From JAUSIF01 sp036556265 (GTDB lineage Bacteria > Pseudomonadota > Alphaproteobacteria > Rhizobiales > Xanthobacteraceae), in NCBI GenBank assembly GCA_036556265.1, contig DATBJU010000165.1, positions 1 through 8,749 of the forward strand: a stretch of 8,749 bases of DNA. The letters are read 5' to 3'. Of this stretch, positions 5,455 to 8,749 are shown piece after piece. The position numbers and the translations under genes are program-made. Numbering within the stretch: the first letter of the stretch is position 1; each line of letters starts with the position of its first letter. Below the pieces are notes generated by a model that was not told the origin of the DNA, made no database searches, and worked only from the letters and a program-made list of their open reading frames with translations.

Positions 5455-6644
5455 TGGCCGAACCCAATCTCCGCAGTTTCCAGATCAATTTCGGGCCGCA
5501 GCACCCCGCGGCGCATGGCGTCTTGCGGCTCGTGCTCGAGCTCGACGGCGAGGTGGTCGAGCGTGTCGACCCGCATATCGGGCTCCTGCATCGCGGCACC
5601 GAGAAGCTGATCGAGCACAAGACGTATTTGCAGGCGATCCCGTACTTCGACCGTCTCGACTACGTCGCCCCGATGAACCAGGAGCATGCATTCTGCCTCG
5701 CGATCGAGCGGCTGCTCGGTCTGGAGGTTCCGAAGCGGGCGCAGTTGATCCGGGTGCTCTTTTGCGAGATCGGACGGCTCCTGTCGCATCTCCTCAACGT
5801 CACAACGCAGGCGATGGACGTTGGCGCGCTCACGCCGCCGCTCTGGGGTTTCGAGGAGCGCGAGAAGCTCATGGTCTTCTACGAGCGCGCGTCGGGCTCG
5901 CGGATGCACGCGGCCTATTTTCGCGCCGGCGGTGTGCACCAGGACCTGCCGCCGCAGTTAATCGATGACATCGACGCGTTCTGCGACAACTTTCCGAGGG
6001 TGTGCGACGAGATCGAGGTGCTGCTGACCGACAACCGAATCTTCAAGCAGCGCAACGTCGACATCGGCGTCGTCTCGCTCGACGACGCGTGGGCGTGGGG
6101 CTTCTCCGGCGTGATGGTGCGGGGTTCGGGTGCGGCCTGGGATCTGCGCAAGGCGCAACCCTACGAGTGCTATTCCGAACTCGATTTCGATATTCCCGTC
6201 GGCAAGAACGGCGATTGCTACGACCGTTACCTCATTCGCATGGAAGAGATGCGGCAGTCGACGAAGATCATGAAACAGTGCGTCGCCAAGCTGCGGAGCG
6301 CGGAAGGTGCGGGGCCGGTGACCGTGAAGGATAACAAGGTGGTGCCACCGAAGCGGGCCGAGATGAAGCGCTCGATGGAAGCCCTCATTCACCATTTCAA
6401 GCTTTACACCGAGGGCTATCACGTGCCGGCGGGCGAGGTGTACGCGGCGGTGGAAGCGCCGAAGGGAGAGTTCGGCGTCTACCTCGTGGCCGACGGCACC
6501 AACAAACCGTACCGGTGCAAGATCCGCGCGCCCGGTTTTGCGCATTTGCAGGCGATGGATTTCCTTTCACGCGGTCACATGCTCGCGGACATTTCGGCGA
6601 TCCTTGGCTCGATCGACATCGTGTTCGGGGAGGTGGATCGCTAA
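5454..6644 (+). CDS. nuoD: NADH-quinone oxidoreductase subunit D (49-kDa subunit)
   Basis: NuoD forms the quinone-binding pocket with NuoB in the connecting module. The 396-residue protein has all main family blocks: NFGPQHPAAHGVLRL (12-26), PHIGLLHRGTEKLIEH (40-55), YFDRLDYVAPMNQEH (64-78), LLSHLLNVTTQAMDVGALTP, then PVGKNGDCYDRYLIRMEEMR, HFKLYTEGYHVPAGEVY and the invariant C-terminus DIVFGEVDR. His21 and Tyr70 correspond to Thermus Nqo4 His38 and Tyr87, which contact the quinone headgroup, so the pocket looks intact. I chose ATG at 5454, which shares one base with the thioesterase stop; GTG at 5451 would add one residue. GGGGG (5442-5446) is the likely ribosome site. The stop overlaps the nuoE start (TAATG). 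Confidence 0.98.
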   Translation: MAEPNLRSFQINFGPQHPAAHGVLRLVLELDGEVVERVDPHIGLLHRGTEKLIEHKTYLQAIPYFDRLDYVAPMNQEHAFCLAIERLLGLEVPKRAQLIRVLFCEIGRLLSHLLNVTTQAMDVGALTPPLWGFEEREKLMVFYERASGSRMHAAYFRAGGVHQDLPPQLIDDIDAFCDNFPRVCDEIEVLLTDNRIFKQRNVDIGVVSLDDAWAWGFSGVMVRGSGAAWDLRKAQPYECYSELDFDIPVGKNGDCYDRYLIRMEEMRQSTKIMKQCVAKLRSAEGAGPVTVKDNKVVPPKRAEMKRSMEALIHHFKLYTEGYHVPAGEVYAAVEAPKGEFGVYLVADGTNKPYRCKIRAPGFAHLQAMDFLSRGHMLADISAILGSIDIVFGEVDR

Positions 6645-7252
6645 TGGCTGTTCGCCGCCTCGCGCCCCCCGAATTTCAGCCGAAGGAATTCTCCTTCTCG
6701 CCCGAAAATCTCGCCTGGGCGCGGAGGCAGATGGAGAAATATCCGCCGGGCCGACAGGCGTCGGCGGTAATCCCGATCCTGTGGCGCGCGCAGGAGCAGG
6801 CGGGGGGTTGGGTGCCGGAGCCTGCGATCCGCTATGTCGCGGATCTCTTGGGCTTGGCACAGATCCGCGTGCTTGAGGTCGCGACCTTCTACACGATGTT
6901 CCAACTCGAGCCAGTGGGGAAGTTCCTCGTGCAGCTCTGCGGTACCACGCCCTGCATGTTGCGCGGCGCCGAGGACCTGAAGAAAGTCTGCAAACGGCGC
7001 ATCGGCGACGAGCACCATGTGAGCGCCGACGGAAAATTCTCCTGGATGGAAGTCGAATGCCTTGGCGCATGCGTGAACGCGCCAATGGCGCAAATCAACG
7101 CCGACTATTACGAGGATCTGACTGCCGAGAGCTTCGAAAAGATCCTCGACGCATTGGCGGCGGGCAAGGAGCCGAAGCCGGGGCCGCAGATCGATCGACA
7201 ACTTTCCGCACCGGTCGGCGGTGCGACCACGCTCAAGTCGGCAAAGGCATGA
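6644..7252 (+). CDS. nuoE: NADH-quinone oxidoreductase subunit E (24-kDa subunit)
   Basis: NuoE is a thioredoxin-fold subunit of the NADH dehydrogenase module that holds [2Fe-2S] cluster N1a and pairs with NuoF. The 202-residue protein contains the helical N-terminal part with YPPGRQASAVIPILWRAQEQ (about 33-52), LEVATFYTMFQLEPVGK, and the four cluster cysteines Cys99 and Cys104 (CGTTPC) and Cys139 and Cys143 (ECLGACVNAP). The C-terminal tail (about residues 165-202) contains KPGPQIDR and is probably flexible; many alphaproteobacterial NuoE proteins have such tails. The ATG at 6644 overlaps the nuoD stop and is preceded by GGGGAGG (6627-6633), 10 bases away. A longer open frame upstream from 6515 lies inside nuoD and is not used. 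Confidence 0.97.
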   Translation: MAVRRLAPPEFQPKEFSFSPENLAWARRQMEKYPPGRQASAVIPILWRAQEQAGGWVPEPAIRYVADLLGLAQIRVLEVATFYTMFQLEPVGKFLVQLCGTTPCMLRGAEDLKKVCKRRIGDEHHVSADGKFSWMEVECLGACVNAPMAQINADYYEDLTAESFEKILDALAAGKEPKPGPQIDRQLSAPVGGATTLKSAKA

Positions 7253-7254
7253 CG

Positions 7255-8559
7255 ATGCTCGCGGACAAGGATCGCATTTATCAAAATCTCTACGGCCTCC
7301 ATGACTGGGGGCTCGAGGGCGCACGCGCGCGCGGTGCATGGGACGGCACCAAGGCGATCCTGGAAAAGGGCCGCGACTGGATCATCAACGAGGTGAAGAC
7401 GTCCGGCTTGCGCGGCCGCGGCGGTGCGGGTTTCCCGGCCGGACTCAAGTGGTCCTTCATGCCGAAGCAGCCGGATGGGCGGCCCTCGTATCTCGTAGTC
7501 AACGCGGACGAATCCGAGCCGGGCACCTGCAAGGATCGGGAGATCATGCGGCACGACCCGCATCTCCTGGTCGAGGGATGCCTGATTGCCGGTTTCGCCA
7601 TGGGGGCAAACGCCGGCTACATCTACGTGCGCGGCGAGTTCATTCGCGAGCGCGAGCGGCTGGAGGCTGCGGTCGAACAGGCCTATCGGGCGAAACTGAT
7701 CGGCAAGAACGCCTGCGGGTCGGGCTACGACTTCCATCTTTACGTCCATCACGGCGCGGGCGCCTACATCTGCGGCGAGGAGACGGCGCTCTTGGAGAGC
7801 CTTGAGGGCAAGAAGGGCCAGCCGCGGCTGAAGCCGCCGTTCCCGGCGAACGTCGGCCTCTATGGCTGCCCGACGACCGTGAACAACGTCGAGACGATCG
7901 CCGACGTGCCGGACATCTGCCGGCGCGGGGCTGCGTGGTTCTCCTCCATCGGCCGGCCGAACAACACCGGGCCGAAGCTCTTCTGCATCTCCGGCCACGT
8001 GGAGCGACCGTGCAATGTGGAAGAGGCGATGGGAATCCAGCTGCGCGAGCTGCTTGAGAAGCACGCGGGTGGCGTCCGCGGCGGCTGGGACAACCTGCTC
8101 GCCGTGATCCCGGGTGGCTCGTCCATGCCGCTCGTGCCGGCGTCACTCTGCCAGGACCTGAAGATGGATTTCGACGGCCTTGCGGCGGTGAAGTCCGCCC
8201 TCGGAACCGCGGCCGTGATCGTGATGGACAAGTCCACCGACATCATCAAGGCGATGGCGCGGATCGCCTACTTCTACAAGCATGAGAGTTGCGGCCAGTG
8301 CACGCCGTGCCGCGAGGGCGTGGGCTGGATGTGGCGGGTGCTGACGCGCATGGCGGAGGGCCGAGCGCACAAACGCGAGATCGATCTCCTGTTCGACGTG
8401 TCGAAGCAGATCGAGGGGCACACGATCTGCGCATTCGGAGACGGTGCGGCATGGCCCGTGCAAGGACTGTTGCGCCACTTCCGTCCGGAGATCGAACGGC
8501 GCATCGATCAATACGCCGCGAACCCGCACCCCGATCCGGTGCGGGTCGCGGCGGAGTGA
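7255..8559 (+). CDS. nuoF: NADH-quinone oxidoreductase subunit F (NADH- and FMN-binding, cluster N3)
   Basis: NuoF is the electron entry point of complex I: it binds NADH and FMN and passes electrons to [4Fe-4S] cluster N3. The 434-residue protein has the glycine-rich loop GRGGAGFPAGLKW (54-66), FMN-site NADESEPGTCKDR (83-95), HHGAGAYICGEETALLESLE (165-184), and NNLLAVIPGGSS-type VIPGGSSMPLVP. N3 ligands Cys346, Cys349, Cys352 (ESCGQCTPCREG) and Cys392 (HTICAFGDGAAWP) are present. Position 62 is Ala where most relatives I recall have Thr. I chose ATG at 7255 because AAAGG (7243-7247) lies seven bases upstream and relatives begin MLxDKDRI; ATG at 7249, overlapping the nuoE stop as ATGA, would add two residues. 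It is the last gene in the window; a structured repeat begins 33 bases after its stop. Confidence 0.98.
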   Translation: MLADKDRIYQNLYGLHDWGLEGARARGAWDGTKAILEKGRDWIINEVKTSGLRGRGGAGFPAGLKWSFMPKQPDGRPSYLVVNADESEPGTCKDREIMRHDPHLLVEGCLIAGFAMGANAGYIYVRGEFIRERERLEAAVEQAYRAKLIGKNACGSGYDFHLYVHHGAGAYICGEETALLESLEGKKGQPRLKPPFPANVGLYGCPTTVNNVETIADVPDICRRGAAWFSSIGRPNNTGPKLFCISGHVERPCNVEEAMGIQLRELLEKHAGGVRGGWDNLLAVIPGGSSMPLVPASLCQDLKMDFDGLAAVKSALGTAAVIVMDKSTDIIKAMARIAYFYKHESCGQCTPCREGVGWMWRVLTRMAEGRAHKREIDLLFDVSKQIEGHTICAFGDGAAWPVQGLLRHFRPEIERRIDQYAANPHPDPVRVAAE

Positions 8560-8591
8560 AGCAATGAAGCGATCGAGCAGAATGCGCTTTT

Positions 8592-8619
8592 CCCTCTCCC
8601 CGCATCAGCGGGGAGAGGG
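8592..8619 (+). repeat. Perfect 12-bp stem with tetraloop at the repeat's left end
   Basis: CCCTCTCCCCGC pairs without mismatch with GCGGGGAGAGGG across ATCA, starting 33 bases after the nuoF stop. In the nuo mRNA it would form a very stable stem-loop. No T-run follows, so it is more likely to block 3' decay or attenuate transcription of downstream genes than to act as a classic terminator. Confidence 0.75.
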
Positions 8620-8749
8620 TGCCGAGCGAGGGGTAGCGAGCGAGGCGGGTGAGGGGCGTATTGCGGCTTGTCGCTCCGTGGTTGCCCCTCACCCGGCTCG
8701 CACCTCGCGTTGCTCGGTGCTCGCCACCCTCTCCACGCAAGCGGGGAGA
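8592..8749. repeat. Structured inverted-repeat element (REP/MITE-like), cut by the window end
   Basis: The element begins with a perfect 12-bp hairpin (8592-8603 with 8608-8619, loop ATCA). It continues with AGCGAG-rich sequence, where GAGCGAGG occurs at 8624-8631 and 8638-8645. A perfect 12-bp inverted repeat follows: CGGGTGAGGGGC (8646-8657) and GCCCCTCACCCG (8684-8695), with a 26-base spacer. It ends with a near copy of the first hairpin (8727-8749 and beyond, one mismatch) that runs off the window. The two halves are imperfect mirror images, so the whole resembles a dispersed, non-coding palindromic repeat of the kind scattered between genes in many alphaproteobacteria. It lies just after nuoF, where nuoG is expected. 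Copy number elsewhere cannot be seen here. Confidence 0.85.

Noticed and set aside
8564..8749. Open frame starting ATG at 8564, five bases after the nuoF stop, and running to the window end
   Set aside because: Nearly all of it is translated inverted-repeat DNA with no recognisable protein character, and no ribosome site was identified for it.
8592..8749. CRISPR array at the window end
   Set aside because: The repeats are mirror-image and irregularly spaced; there are no evenly sized unique spacers and no cas genes.

Overview
The window looks like chromosomal DNA from a GC-rich alphaproteobacterium. The evidence is the Lon, HU and complex I protein sequences, which read like those of Hyphomicrobiales and relatives, and the gene order lon - HU - tRNA-Val - tRNA-Asp - nuoABCDEF. 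The order-level assignment is recalled from family knowledge and was not tested by a search.

Layout: Positions 1-1767 hold the 3' three-quarters of lon (the 5' end lies outside the window), closed by a strong intrinsic terminator. A promoter-like region leads into a 91-residue HU protein (2082-2357), followed by a hairpin and tRNA-Val(UAC) (2477-2552). A second, divergent HU-family gene lies on the opposite strand (2651-2944). A compact divergent region with a short perfect hairpin and a good promoter serves tRNA-Asp(GUC) (3126-3202), which is followed by a terminator. From about 3468 to 8559 there is a tightly packed nuo operon: nuoA, nuoB, nuoC, a thioesterase gene, nuoD, nuoE and nuoF. Its genes overlap or abut by a few bases. 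The window ends inside a highly structured, inverted-repeat-rich intergenic element (8592 to beyond 8749).

How the genes work together: NuoA is part of the membrane arm of complex I. NuoB, C and D form the quinone-reducing connecting module, with cluster N2 in NuoB and the quinone pocket between NuoB and NuoD. NuoE and F form most of the NADH-oxidising module, with FMN, N3 and N1a. All the cofactor ligands I looked for are present, so these subunits look functional. Lon and the HU proteins are housekeeping proteolysis and nucleoid genes.

The most notable feature is the 144-residue hot-dog thioesterase set between nuoC and nuoD (5020-5454). It aligns without gaps, from memory, to the fluoroacetyl-CoA thioesterase FlK. 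It keeps the FlK catalytic Thr42, Glu50, Gly69, His76 and Arg120 at the same numbers, but has Met where FlK has the lid residue Phe36. It is not a known complex I subunit, yet its start and stop codons are fused to those of nuoC and nuoD. Other points of interest are the second HU gene between the two tRNAs and the repeat element directly after nuoF, where nuoG would normally follow closely.
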